From Notamacropus eugenii (taxonomy: Eukaryota > Chordata > Mammalia > Diprotodontia > Macropodidae): a stretch of 64,000 bases of DNA. Shown here piece by piece: positions 20,776 to 35,700 of this stretch (positions are counted from its first letter, which is position 1; each line of letters opens with the position of its first letter). The position numbers were made by a program, and so were the translations under genes. The stretch lies in contig NC_092872.1 in NCBI RefSeq assembly GCF_028372415.1, positions 9,368,001-9,432,000 of the forward strand, read 5' to 3'. The notes beneath the pieces were generated by a model that ran no database searches, had not been told where the DNA came from, and saw nothing but the letters and a program-made list of their open reading frames with translations.

Positions 20776-23700
20776 CTGAAACATGAAAGGTAAAGGTTCA
20801 GACTCCAGATTTCCAAATCTTTCTTGTTCAAGTGCTTTCTCCTCTCTGGATCATAGGATTGAGAGGTTAATATATGACTTCAGAGTGTCAACCTCTTCAT
20901 TTTACATATGGGGAAATTAAGGCCCAGAGTAGTAAAGTAAAACTTACACAGGTCACACAGATAATAAGTAGCAGAATTAATCAATAAACATTTATTAAAC
21001 ATCTGCTGTGTGCCAGGCTCTGTGCTAAGCACCGGGGATACAGAAAGAAGCATAAGACGGTCCTTGACCTCAAGGACCAATCAATCCGGATTCAAACTTG
21101 GGTTCTCTGTCTCTAAAGACGACATTCTTGGCACTGTATATTGCTACGTTTTCCTCTAGGAAAGGTTGGGTGAGATCAACCCCAAACCCCACGTTTGTTT
21201 GGGGTCAGGGCTCAGGTGGCAGCTGCCCATCACCTGGCATAGTCTTACTCATACAGTAGAATGTAAGTTTCTTGAAGGCAGAAACAGTTTCCTTTATCTC
21301 TTCGTATCCCAGTGACTAGCACAGTGTGATTGGTGTGATTTTATAAAATGCTTTTTTGGATGAATCCTATCCACTGGGAGTGACTCCCCATCCTCAGACT
21401 TCTCACAGTTCTTTGCCTGGATCTCTTCTAACTGCCCATACTCTATTGTCTTTCATAACTATACTTATTTTCCTAAGTGTTATCTCCCTTACTAGGGATC
21501 CTAGTTAGGATGAGGGATGTGCCATTTTTTGTTTTTGTCTCCCTGTTATTCACTGTAGGACTTCATATTTAGGAGGTATTTCATTAATGTTTGTTGAATT
21601 GAAATTAATAAGTATGCAATCTTCAATTCCTAGGCACAGCGTGGTTTCAATATATGTTGGCTCTTGCTACCTTCAGCTACTCAGATGGCTACTTCTTGAC
21701 CCTGCCCTTAGATTTAGAGGTTCTAAGGTAATCAGAGGAGACCACAGCTTAGACATGGTAGCAATCTATCTCTTGTGTGCATTGACTTGTCTTATTTCAT
21801 TGGTTGTTAGAACCGGAAGGGACCTTGGAGAACCTCTTTCTCTGAATTCCACCTCTCCATTTGGGAGGTGGAGAGGTTAAAGGGGTGAGAAGGTTCGCCT
21901 CCAGGATCACAAAGCAATCTGGTGGCAAGGCTGGAACCAGGGTCTTCTGACTCCCTTGCTGGTTGCCTTTCCCATGGCACTCTGAGGTCTCCTTCATCCA
22001 TACACCAGGAGAAGTGTCTGCCAAACTAGACTTCTCTCTATTCCCTGCAGAGTATTGAGCATTCTCCTGCCTCCATGCCTTGGCTCAGCCTGTCTCTTTT
22101 GCTGAAATGTCCTCTCCTCACTTCTTTTATGTTGGCCAGAGAGAATCTCTCCTTGTGCCTTGGATCACCTGAGTTGCTTTTATTTTCTTACACTTTCAGT
22201 ATACACAAATAGGCCAAAGATTTATGTTAAAGGGGACATCATCTTTTTTTGTGTGTTGCTTTTTTAAAATTACTAAAACTAAAAAAAAAAATTAAAAAAA
22301 TAAATTACTGAAACTTATACACACAAGACATAATCTTTATTGCTGAATTTCTACCAATCTCTAAAACCCAGCTCAAACGACACCTCCTCCCAGAAGACTT
22401 CCCTGATTCCCTTGGTCAGGTAGACATCACGTACAATTTTGGTTGCACCTCTCTGATGAACTCTTGTGATTGTGAGTTATGGTTTTTTGGGTTTGTATCA
22501 AGTCCTCTTACTATACTATAGCTTCAGGAGGGCAAGGACTGACATATCTAAAATGTACATCTTTCCCAAGGTTGAGCCTATTGTCCTCGTACTCAAGAGG
22601 TATAAATTTGTTGTTTAACTGAATTGAATTGTTTGTGAGTAGGAATAAGTTGTGTTGTGGGGCTGTTGGTTTTGCCCTGATATAGGCTCTGTGATCTCCT
22701 TTGGGAGACATAGGCAGGGAAAGAAGCCAGGTGCTGAATGAGGGGCCCCTTACCATGGGTTGGCACACAGGGCACTCTGGAGGAAGGATACTGCCCCTCC
22801 TGACAGGCCAGCATAGCATCGGTTCAGTTTAATCTTCCCTTTTCTCAGGCCCTTCTGCAGATCACAGGTCACCTCGTTACTAACAGGATACTCAGCACTC
22901 ATCCTGGCCAGGAGAGAGGAGAAAGCCAACATAAGTTGGTTGTATTGGGGCAGATGAGTTCTGTCCCTAAGGAGGTCTGGTTTTCTGGTACACCAGAGAC
23001 ACGTTAGGTCAAGAGATATGGGGGATTCTATGAAACCCTGTATGCTTCCTCTCCCCATGGTCCCCTGGGTAAACTCAGACCCAAGACAGATTGAATGTGG
23101 TTCCCTCCCACAATCACAAGACATAGGTAACTCCACCCTATTCCCCGCTCAGACTCACATGATGAAAGCTGTTACACCGATGGCCCACACATCTGTCTGT
23201 GGGATGGCTCCGTGGCCCTCTAAGAGTTCAGGAGCTAAAAGATAAACAGATATTGGGCAATGGAGTGAAAAGAGACACTTATGAAAACCATACTTGTAGC
23301 ATGCCAAGTGATGGCGATTGCAAGATAAAACAAAAAACGGTTCTTGCCTTTGAAAAGCTTTTTCTTGGGAGTGGGGCAGGGGAAGAGATATGACATGTAA
23401 ACAGACAAATATATATAGAATTATATTCGAGGGGCATCAGGAAAGACTTTTCACAGGATGTGGCATCTGAACTTGAAGAAAGCCAGCGATTGCAAGAGGC
23501 AGAGATGAGAAAGGGGCATGAGGGATGGATTGCTCAAAGAACTGATAGTGGCAGAGGGGATGCCAAGTTTAGGGAACCAAAAAAAGGAGGGCCAAGGTGA
23601 CCAAATCATGGAGTGTATAAAGAGGGATAAGATGAAATAAGCCTGAGAAGATGAGCTGGAAAAGGGTTATGAAAGACTTTAAATGCCAAGCTGAGGATTC

Positions 23701-26700
23701 ACATTTTCTTTTGCAGCAAGCACAGGAGGTCTAAAGGAAAACTTTACTTTCACTTTCATGCAAACTCAACCCTGTTGGATCTAATTTACCCATGGTTTCA
23801 ATGTAGTCTTTGAACTTCTCTGTGGGAAGGACCTTGTCTTGGGTGTAGAATTGAGCATTGCCAAAGTCAAGGATCTTGAGTAAGTTGTACTCAGTGACAA
23901 TCATGTTTTCAGACCTCAGGTCTAAATGCAGGATGTGGTTGGCATGGAGGAACTCCGTGGCACTGAGGATCTGCCACAAATAGTCCTTCACTTCCATCTC
24001 TGAATAGGTTGACCTAGGAGGGTGGGCACAATGAGATAAATGTTAAGTGCTCGGATTTTTGTAGTGACTTAAGGTATCACTAAGTCTGACAGTAGCCACC
24101 CTTTGGGAAATTCACTTAACTTCCCTTGAACTAAATTTCTTCTTTCATGAAAGGTGAAGGATGAGCTTGATGATGTCCAAGGGCCAGTCCATTCGAAATC
24201 CTATGGGTCTAGGATTTTACAGTTAACTCTTGCCTTACAGGCTAACCCTATCACATCAGGATTTTCCTGTATGAAGTTGTATTTTAGGATATGTGATCTG
24301 ACCACTCACTGGTATATCCAAATTGATTGGGGTCAACTTGGTATACTGGAGAGAGTTATCAGACATGGATGTGAGGAGACCAGCGTCCTAGACCAAATTA
24401 TGCCACTTTCTTACTGAGTAGGTTACTTGCTTACTAGGGCAAATCAATTTCCCTTTCCAGGCTTTAGTTTTCCTATTTATAAAGTGCAGGGATTGGACTA
24501 GAACAGAGATTCTTAATTACTTTTGTGTCATGGAACTTCTTTGGTAGTCTGGTAAAGACGAATACTGCTGTGATTTTTTTTTTTGCCTACTTTTACAATG
24601 AAAGGAAATGTTAAATTCCAGTGGAAAGTAAGTGAAAATAAATTTTTCAAAAAATATATTTTAGAATTAAAACACTGTTTTCTTCCTACCAAAGTTCACT
24701 GATCTCATAGTTCTGTGAATCCCAGGTTAAGAGTTTCTAGATTAGATGATCTTTTGGGTTCTATCCAGCTCTGCCATTCTATGAATCTCTGGTAGGCAGC
24801 TAAATTTAATGAATTTGACCTAAGTGGACTGTGTTCACACTGCTTTCTAGTTCTTAGAGACTTTTCCTGGTAGTTGGTAAAGGATGCAGGCCTCTACCTC
24901 ATTGAGCTTGGGCTTACCTTTCAGCCAAGCAGTGAAGTAGCTCTGGCCCAGCACAGAACTCCAAGATGAGTACCAGATGTCGGGGGCTGATATAGGCCCC
25001 AAAGAGCTGTGCAATATTGGAGTGGTGGAGGGCCTTCAGGACCTCATACTCTCTGAGTGTCGCCAGTTTGTCTTCTGGACGGTAGGGAATGATTTTTGCT
25101 GCCATGACTCGCCCACTCGACTTTTCTCTGCATTGCCGTACAACACTGAAGCGACCCCTGTTGGACCAAGAAACACCATCATCCATCTCTAAGTATAAAT
25201 CTCTGGTTGATCTTACCCCAAAGAAGTAGGTAACAATGAGTTATTATTTTTCACTTTCCATCTTACTTTGAACAAAGGGATGGTACCCTCAATTCAATTC
25301 AATTCGATTAGATTCAACAATCTGAATGCTTCTAAACTGCTTAACTTAGATGACCATGTCAGGCATGAGGGAAGATACAAAGATGAATAGGACACTGTCC
25401 CAATTGCCATGACTTCCAAGATTTTTTTTTCTTCAGGTCTAAGCTCCATTATGTGATGCAGAGTTAAATGGCTCAGTGCATTGAGTGCTGAGCTCAAAGT
25501 CAGGAAGATCTGAGTTCAAATCTGACCTCAGACACTCACTAGCTGTGTGACCCTGGGCAAGCCACTTAACCTCTGTTGCTTAATGCATTAGAGAAAGAAA
25601 TGGCAAACCACTCCAGTATCTATGCCAAGAAAACCCCAAATGGGGCCACAAAGAATTGGACATGACTAAACGATTGAATAACATCAGTGAGCTCTTTGAG
25701 TTCCATGAAGCCTGCAATTCAGTGTGGCAAAGGCTGTCATTTATGGTATTCACAGTCCTGTTCTTAGCCTGGCCTTCCAGAATGCCCCACTCTTCTCTTC
25801 TATACTATTCAGTGTCACAGTCAGGTGGGTGTATAAGGTCCTTGGCATAGCTGCTACCAGCAGTGGAGCCCTTTTTGCTGTTCCTAGAAGAGATAGGAGG
25901 TTTTATGATGTTAGAAAAGCCATAAAACTGGGGAGAAAAGGACCTTATTTCTCATTTTTCTTCCAACTTGGACAAATCACTTCTCCTTGGATTTCACTTT
26001 TTCCTTCTGTAAAATGAGGGGATTGGTCTGTAGGATCTCTAAGTTCTCTTTCAGCTATGATAGTCTATGTTCTATATCCTTACGGACCAATGTAGTTCTG
26101 ACATTCAACATTCTAGGGTCCCTTCTAATTCTAATTTTCTACGTTCTACGTCCTAAGATTCCTTCCAACTCTAACGTTTTATTTCTTATGATCTTCAGGT
26201 TTCATACAGTTCTCATATTCTGTCATCTATGTTCTAAAGGCCTTTCTAGCTCTGACATTCTATGTTCTATGCACATTTTATGCTCTTTGTTTTAAGGTTC
26301 TTCAAGCTCTGACACGCTATGCTTTTGAGGTCTTTCCAGCTCTGACTTGCTCTGATTGTATGACAGCATTAAACTTGGGGACTGAGAGGAAGTTAGAGGT
26401 GAGAGAAAGAGGAGGAGGTCAAAGATGACTTTGAGATTTCAAATCTGGGTGACCAGTCAAGATTGGTGGGCCACTGACAGAAACAGGGAAGTCAGTAGAG
26501 AGCTGGATTTAGGGAGGACATATTACAATAAGAAATTGGAAATATTGAGCTTTGCTTAAATTTATCTGGCTAAGTAACTTGTTCCCATTTCTTTGCCATG
26601 AACTTCCTTACCTCCGAATTTCTGTTTGAAAGGCATAGGTTTGCTGGCCTGAGAGAGGTTGAGTTGGAATGGCTTTCCCATTCTTCTCCTTGGTAGCCCC

Positions 26701-29700
26701 TGGGAACACATCTGGGATGATGGCTGGTCCTATTGGACAAAGGCAAAAACAATTGGTACTAGGTGCTGGCATGCTCAAGGATTGCCATCTCCTACCACGT
26801 TCAGAGTCTGGAAAGGGAAGAATTCCATTTCAGCAAAGTCTGTAGGCTGACAGGTTCCAGAATCCCTCCAAACGATGTCCAGCCCTCTATGCCTATGTCG
26901 TTCCCTTTGTCTACAATGCTCTCTTCTAGCCCAGCTCCAGCCTTAACGTCCCCCACAAAACCTTCTCTGACTAGTTCAGCCCTCAAGCATCTTCCTCTTT
27001 CCTCTGATATCCTGTAGCACCTGCTGTCTCTCAATTCTGTTTAACAGGCATTTATACAAAGTAGGTCACATACCTATGTATTGTACTGAGCATTTATATG
27101 CGATCATGAATTGTTTCCTATGTGCTAGTCTCGTACTTTCAGTTAAAGTATGAATTCTCTAAAGTCAGGAGGGATGGTAGAGCTTCTTTTTGTATTCTCC
27201 CTCTTTCCCTAGCTAGAAGCAATGTTAATAATAATAAATGTTTAGTTGCATTTAATATATGAATGAACACTAAAAAATTCACTTGCTAATAAATATTTTA
27301 TAAATGAATGAATGAGAATCTGAAGAGGAAGAGAACTTCGTTTTTTATTTTTTGCCAGAATTTTGTCAGAATTATTGACAACAGGACTTTTGTCTAAAAG
27401 ACTGAGGAGAGGTATGGCTCATAACCTCATCGGCACTCATACACTGCTCTTTAACTATAAAGCTTTCAGGGGCTCTTTAAGTCAAAATAAGGGGATGAGC
27501 TTGTACCCTTTAACATGCTAAAGGTATCATGTAAGCGTCTAGCTTTGAGCAATGCCCTTTCGCCAGTTGGACCTCCATCTATCACTCTGTTTTGTACCTA
27601 CACTTTTCTTACGATGCTTTGTATCATCATTATTTATTATACATGTTTGAACCTCATGTACCTGTCAGACTGTGAGCACTGTGATGGAAGGGACCATACC
27701 TCATCTAAACCTTGCATCTCCCCTAGCCCTCCAGAGAAACAGTGTATTTGTTGAATTAAAGAAATACAAAGTCAGATGCTATACTGAGAGTAGTGGCCAG
27801 ATTGGCCGGACTCCGTGTCTCTAATGTACTCCCTCCAGGCTTCTGCCTCAGAGAATCCTTCATTTCCTTCAAAATGTAGTGGAAGTACCACCGTCTACAC
27901 ACCGTCTTCCCTGAACCCCCCAACTCTCTTCCTAGCCAGCTTGCATTTAATTAAGTTTTCATTTTATATTTAATCTGTATGTACTTCTGTGAGTACATGT
28001 TGTTTCCTTTGATAGACTACAAGTTCCCTGAGAGTTGAGATTGTTTAATTTTTCGTTTTTGTATCCCTAGAACGTAGCTCAATTCCTGTCCAATAGAAGG
28101 TGCTAAATAAATGCTTGCTGGTTGATTGCTGATATGGGAGCTAAATAATTATTATCCAGCATCTCTGTACTGCAATTACATCAATAATAGAAAATGTTCA
28201 AAATGTTAAGTTGGGCAGATGAAATTGTTGTAAAATCTTTTTCTATGTAAATATATGTGTGTTTAATACAATTCTTCACAAAACAATATTCTGAGAGTTT
28301 TACAAAGTGATTCTTTCTTTTAAAAGGTCTCAGGTTTTTAATATAACCTAATCCTGAGTGCCCTTTACTCCCTGCTTACCCATCTGGCTGTGATCACCAA
28401 TGTGGATTCTTTCTGAGGAGCTGCTGTATGGTCCCATGCCTGCCTTGCTGACGCAGGCTGTTCGGAAGGAGTACATTCCACCGTGAGAGAGGTTGTTGGC
28501 ATAGTAACAGCAATCGAAGATGTCAGATGCCAGTGTGATCCAGTCTCCGCCTGTGTGAGTCATAAGAGGATGGGGGTTTGGAGCTGTTAGTAACAGTATG
28601 TAGGCTGTCCTTTTTGGCTACAGATGACCTGCTCAGCAAGCAGGTGAAGGATGGGAGGTGGCATGTCCAAGACTCAATGGCCCATCTATTAGGTCTGGTT
28701 TTGGTTCTACTATTTTGTCAACACTATGAGAGTTCCACCAGATGCAGGCATCTGGGATTTTAATTCTACTCTAGTCATATTGTCATTCCTAGGAATGTGA
28801 CAGCTCCAGGCTAAGTCCTAGGATATCCCATGCTCTGGGTTCTGACGATGATGCTATGGGAGAAGCCAGGACTGAACTCCAGAGGTTAGGGATGGACCTT
28901 CAAAGTTATAGATGGGCTCCAAAGCCCTCCTTTAAGCCAGCAAGGAGCAGCATCATTCTTGCAGTCATTTCATCTTATATTTCTATGTTCACCATGTTCA
29001 AATACAGATACATTATCTCATTTGGTCCTCATATAACTCTGAAAGGTATGGTGGGGAGGTGTTAGCATCTCCATTTTGTAGATGAAGAGATGGAGAGGTT
29101 AAGTGAAGTAAGGTAAAGAAACTCAGAGACATTTAATGATTTGTTCAAAGCTGCACAGCTAGGAGCTGGGGTTGGGTCCCCTAATTTCCAGTGCTGTGTT
29201 CTTTCCACTATCATCTTCCATTTCCTGTTTGGGTTTCCCTTTTCCATGTGCAATCATCAGAAAGCTGTCATGTTGTTTTTGCCCCAAGAAGGCTTATGCT
29301 CCTTGGTGAACTCATTACAAACTTAGATATACTTTTAAGGAGGGTACGATGAGAATGAACCAAAACCCAGTCTCACATTACCTTCTATCTTGCATTGTAC
29401 AATGTAAGTCACTGGACTGTGAGATTCCACGGGCTTCCAGACTAGGAGCACCCCATTTTCATATATCTCTCCAATATCCGGGCGTGGAGGAGAGGAGGGT
29501 ATTTCTGTCACAGAGAGTTATAAGGGAAGTTAGGTGCACAGAGCTGTAACTAGGACACTGGGATGAGGGATTTGTCCCAGGGGTAGAGGAAGTGCAGGAC
29601 CAGTGGAGGAACATGAGGCTTGGGGACAGTTGACTGGAAAACTGTCATGAGGGATAAGCACATCCACCACCCCGTGCCTCACAGTCCTTCACAATCTCTG

Positions 29701-32700
29701 TGTAGTTCAGTGCCATTCCTGAAGCTTTCAGTCCTATCCTGGGGCTAGATCCCCACACCCAAGACTCCCACTTCTCACTTCCTCTTGCCTTGTTTCCTCT
29801 TAGGGGTTAGGACATGATCGCTAAACAGCAGGGACTAGATTCTCTGGGAAATAAGCAACATCTTCTCCTTGTGCAATGATACTGGGATGGGGTGGGCTAT
29901 CTTCTCCTTTCTCCAGCTCAGCTCAGTTCCCCTCTTCTTCCCCCACCCCCAGCATCAGAATTCCTAGTTACGGCATGTAGGAATGTCCAGGGTCATTTAG
30001 GCCGGTTTAAGAGTTCTCAAATCCAAATCAATTTGTCCCCATCCTATGTTTACATGGTGCTAAATAGGGCAAATGACAACATTTTGGAAGGCTCTAAGTG
30101 GGGAAATACTCTGTGATATGGCAGAAAGAGTCTGAACGAGGGGTAAATGAAGCCCCACCTAGATGGTATGTCTATTCAGGAATGAAGACGTGCCATCCAT
30201 TCAAAGATTCCTGGAATCATCTTACAGGAGAATGTCTTAAAGCAGGGGCTTTAGGGTTGCAGACCCCAGAGATGCTGTGGAGTTACTTCAAAAGGGCTAA
30301 AAATCTATATGGACCCCAAGCATTGCCATTTTTATATTAGCTCTTACAAAATATGCAGTATGACTTATAATATTATGTCATCTCTACCTGGAATAAATAA
30401 AATGCCCCGCACACAGATGTATCAGTACTTTTGAAATGCATATCGATGATACTGCTATACTTCACTCACCATCTTTGATTTCCTAGGCCATAACTCCCTT
30501 CCTTGACCTTTCCTTCTCCTTCTCCTCCTCCCCTGCCTCCAGAAAAGTAGTATTTCCTACATTGGAATTTAAACTTCTTTGAGGGGAGGAATTGTTTTAT
30601 TTTTGTATCTGGATCCTCAGATCTTAGCATAGTGCTTGGTACAAGTAAGGGGTTTTTAAATGCTTTTCATTCATTCATTTAAATTTCATGCATTAATTTT
30701 AAAATTTTCCTGAAATCACAGAAATTTTTGTCATCATATATTTTCTCACTCACAGACACGAAAAGTGCAATTGCTTTTCACACAGAGGCAGTATGGCAGA
30801 CTGACCTGCTTTCCTAATGATGCCAACTGTAGATGCCATCCCCAGGGAATTGCTCACAGTACACTTGTACACTCCAAGGTCTTCTTCAGTTACTACCAGT
30901 ATGGTTAGAAGCTGGAAGTTTTTGAGTGTGGAGGAGATGAGAAGCCTGCTGCTGGTTTGAATGGGGATCCCATCTATGAAGGAGATAGAACGAAAGGCCT
31001 GACTCTGGGAAGCAGATCTGAAGGTGGGTCCATAAAGGAGATGACAAGGATATGTAATAAGCAGTTCTTTGGGACCCTTTATGAAATATTCTGTTCCCAA
31101 GCTGAAAGATGCTAATCTTATACCTCATTGGTCACATTGTGTTCACATGAGTAGGGTTCATGATAGAGTCTAATGGCTGGCACATCAACGGAGCATATAG
31201 GAACGGATCACGTCAGAGTGGAAAGAATACTGAACTGGGATCCAGGAGACATGGACTCTTGTCCTGGTTCTTTCATGAACTAGCTGTGGAATTTGGGGCA
31301 AATCATATAATCTTCCTGAGCCTCAGTCTCCTTATCTATAAAATGAGGAGGTTGGATCAAATGGTCTCTAAGAGTCTTCCCAGTTCTGGCAGTTCATATT
31401 CTGTGCCTCCTTCCAGCTCTGACATTCTGTGATTCCTAAACTCTACCATGACTTGGCTTTACTTTTTAATGTAGGGATTAGACTGTGTATTAAGGGATGA
31501 ATCCCATCTCCCAAGATTCAGGGTAGAGCCGTCACCTTTGAACCATTCCGTCTGTGGAGCTGGGTGAGCGGAAACTTGGCAGGACAGTGTCATGGGCTGG
31601 CCCAGGATGACGGCCTCATCTGTGAGCTCCTTTACAAACAATGGTGCTGAAGAGGAATAGACAGACAGATAAAGGGACGCCAGTGACTTCAGACATATGG
31701 ACCAGTGGACAAATGTCTTCATAGACAGGGTTGACTAAAGCGATCCTAAGTTTGAAATTGAATTATGTTGTTCTTTCACCCTGTTTTCCTCCCTCTTCTT
31801 CAGTTTCCTCACCCTGTCCTTCGAAGCTCAGGTCAATAAAATCTTCCGTGACTATTCTAGTCTGTGCTGATCTCTCTGTTTCATGAACCCCCTAACAGGA
31901 CATATTTTTGTATTATTAATTAACCTTCAATTTGCTAATTTTATTTTCTCCCCAACTGGGAGAAACTGGACTGTAATTTCCTCAAGGGCAGAGACTGTAT
32001 CTTTAAGGACTGACTGACAAGGTTCCATTCTGCTATTTATCCTACAGATGCAGTATGGAATAACTCAAAGGTTCACACACAGAGAAGACAGATTGTCCTC
32101 ATTGCTGGACCACCCCATGATGCTGATACCTGTATCAGCCTTTCAAAGGTTACCTGGAGACCATCTAGGTCATCTAGGTCAGAGCTTTTCCTGAGAGCAG
32201 ATCTGGCAAGAGGGAGGAAGATGATGATGCCTTGGGAGCTTTCCAGAACATTTTTCAAAAGCCTCATTACCCTGGATACTGCTTAGCCCAATGGATTACC
32301 ACAGAACATCGAGCAATTGGCACAGGGGGTTGTACAGAAAAACAAATCTCAGCTTTGCCATTTGCTAGCTATATGACCTTGAACAAGTTATCTCAATCTC
32401 CTCATTTATAAACTAAGAAACCCTTTATGCTACTGTCCTCATAGGGCTGCTGTAAACTTTGAAACACCTTAAAAATGTCAGTTACTACTACTGCTGCTGC
32501 TACTACTACTACCACAACTACTATTATTATCCTTGAAGCCATTTCATAGTAAATGCTTAATGTAGACTTGATTGATCAATTAAAAAAAATAAGTGGCTCC
32601 AACACGTACCTCTGTCTTTGATTTTCGTTCCAGAGAGTCTGAATGGGGACAATCCTGATTTTTTCTTAAAAGCCTCTTCCTCCTCCAGAACTGTCCAGAG

Positions 32701-35700
32701 GAGAGAGAAGAGGAAGTTACCTTGAGCAGTAGGCTACAATGAACACAAGCCTTCTCTTCCCACTTCCTGTCCTTTGCCTTTGATCTCAATACCTGGCATA
32801 TTCTTCTCCTCTTTATTCTTTTTGAATTCTTCCCAGCCTTTAAAACCCAACTTGAGAGTCCCCTCTTCTAAGAAGATTTCCTTGAGTTCCTTGGAAGGAC
32901 CTTCCCCTAGGACCTCACTTAGCCTTTTTTTGGGGAACTATCTCTATGCATTTAAAACACAGTATTGTGTATAATGGCTATTTGTGTGGTGTCTTATATT
33001 TCTACTAGACTATGAGCTCTTTGAGATCAGGGAATGTAGCTTATCCAAACCTTGTCTCTTCTAAAGCTTCAGCACAGGGCTCAGTATACTTTATAAATGT
33101 CCTTGGATTGAAGTGGGTTGCATGCTGGCCATATTTGTTTCAAGCTAGAATACTCATCTATCTGTACCACCACTCTATAGACCTTTATTTCTTTTCACTA
33201 AGACATATTATTCATTTGGCTAAATGGGCAAATAGTTATGCTTGGGGTAAGAGTTGGGGTGAGTGAGAGAGAGAGTCTGAATAACACCCAAGGAACCCTG
33301 GGGACTTGGTTTGAGAACCCTAAAGAAAATCTAACCTTATTACATAGAGATCATATAACTTAAGGCAAGTCACTTTCCTTCTCTGGGCCTCAGTTTCCTT
33401 ATTTATAAAATGGAGGACTTACAATGGATGACCTCTAAGATTGCTTTCAGTTCTGAATCCTATGGCTTTATTTATTTATTTTAAAAATTTTAACATGTTT
33501 ACAAAGTTTTAAAGTCATGTCCTTGGACTCAAAAGTCTAGGTTGCCATTTGCCACTCCAGCTGTGTTCTATAGTTTAGATCTGGTTGCATTCCAAATAAA
33601 CTTATCTAATGAGAAGGACTGGGGAGGCCATGTAGCTTATCCCCCTATTTCTGAGCAGGAATAAATTCAAATGCTCCCAGATAAAGAGCTTCCTGAAATC
33701 ATAAATTCTGGAGAAGATGTGGGAAAATTGGAACTCTAATGCATTGTTGGCGGAGTTGTGAAGTGATTCAACTATTTTGGAAAGCAATTTGGAACTATGC
33801 CCAAAGGACTATAAAAATGTGCATACCCTTTGACCCAGCAATACCGCTTTTAGGTCTGTATCCCAAAGAAATCATAAAAAAGGGAAAAGGACCCACATAT
33901 ACAAAAATGTTTGCAGTAGCACTTTTTGTGGTGGCAAAGAATTGGAAATTCAGGGGAATCCCCATCAACTGAGGAATGACTGAACAAATTGTGGTAGATG
34001 AAATGTAATTGAATACTATTATGCTGTAAGATACGAGAAGCAGGCAGACTTCAGAAAAACCTGAAAGGCTTATATGAGCTGATGCTGAGTAAGGGGAGAA
34101 GAACCAGGAGGACATGATACACAGTTACAGCCACATTGTTCGGTGACTAACTTTGATAGACTTGGGTCTTCCCAGCAGTGCAAGGTTCTAAGACAGCTCC
34201 AAAAGAGTCATGATGCAAAATGCCACCCACATCCAGGGAAAGAATTACATCTAAATGCAGATCGATGCATACTATTTATTCTCTTTTTTGTTTTATTTCT
34301 TCTTTCTCATGGTTCATCCCATTGGTTATAATTCTTCTTTATAATATGACTAATGTGAAAATTAAAAAAAAATAAAGAGCTTCCTGTCCTCCAGAAAAGT
34401 GGCCTTGAAGACCACTTGTGTTAGGGTGCCATATGGAGATGAGTCCTATTTTCCTATTTTTATATATGCTCTGCTGGAGTGTCACTGTGGCTTGAAGGAG
34501 ACCCTGGATTCTTGAACTGTCTGTAGAGACCAACCAAAGCAGGTGCCACCAAGCTGTAAAGGCTTTGGACACCAACCAGGTGATGGACTGTGTGTCTGTC
34601 TTGTGAGGAACAGTCAAGCTGAGTGTGAGAGCTTGACTAAGGTAAGGAGCTGGAAGTGTGTGTGTGGCTGTTCCTCTAATCCAAATCTTTCATTTAGAGC
34701 GTGAGAAAATTAAGGCCCTGAGGTCATGTAGATTGCAAGTAGCAGAACCAGGCATCTAATCCCTGATCCCAAATGCAGGCCTCTTTGTTCTGCACCAAAC
34801 TACAGAGGACAACTGAGCCCATCACCTAACACAAGGTGGGTCTTTAGGAAATGTTTCATCATGAATATGTTTATTATAGCAAGGATGAATAAAATCTATT
34901 GTTATTCTACCCCAATGGTGCAAACTTGGTAATGTTAGCCAATTTAATGCTACCTTATTATGCCTCAGATGAAATTCCTGAAGAACACACATAAGATTGT
35001 TAAGACAAGAGATGAGAGAAGAGATTCATTTCAATATGATCTGTCTGTCTTCTGGCTATAAATGGGGCTCGTGATATTTGCACTACCAACTTCATGGGGT
35101 TGGCTTGAGGAAAGTCCTTTGGAAGGCTCTATAATCAGGACCTAAGATATAAGCTATTTTTCTGGAGGCCTCCATGCTCATCAGTATCATTACTGATCCC
35201 TGGAACAGTTTCACTCAAGCCTGGGTCCTGATAAAAATTCACTTTTGTATGGTTTACATCCATTATCTCATTTGAGCCTCCACAACACTATGGGGTAGAT
35301 ACTTCTGTCTCATGTTGCCAACTACTTGCTGGGCATTTTTGCCTAGATGTCCCACTGCTGCCTCAAACTCAAGTCCAAAATGGAACTTGTCATTTTCCTT
35401 CTGAAACCTCCCTCTCCTTCCAGCCTCCCTACTTCTGCTGCAAATGCTCCCCAAATCCCTTTTTCCTTTTCCTCCTCCTGTCTTGCCTCCTAGCCCTAAC
35501 CATGAAACTTCTGTGACTCTCCTGTCCCCCCCTGCCCTGGCGCTCCTCTCCCCACTCCCAGTAACTGCGTGGTTGTCACAGGTAGAGGGAGGTTTGTACC
35601 TTCTCGTCTTTCTTGCTCAAAGGCTGGCTTGCCCTTCAGGATTCTTGAAATATGGGCCACAGAGGCCTTCACTTTCTTCTTCAGGCTGTGTTCAACTGGG

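Noticed and set aside
25500..25580. tRNA genes from A/B-box-like sequence in several places
   Set aside because: These are heads of tRNA-derived SINEs (MAR1, MIR) without a full cloverleaf; the same pattern recurs at 39600, 51060 and 53770.
35496..35599. Read-through of exon 12 to a stop at 35496 as the true C-terminus of a shorter isoform
   Set aside because: The frame is open for 34 more codons, but a GT donor at 35598-35599 is in exact phase with exon 13 and the following Ig-FN3-SK1 exons, so splicing is the simpler reading.
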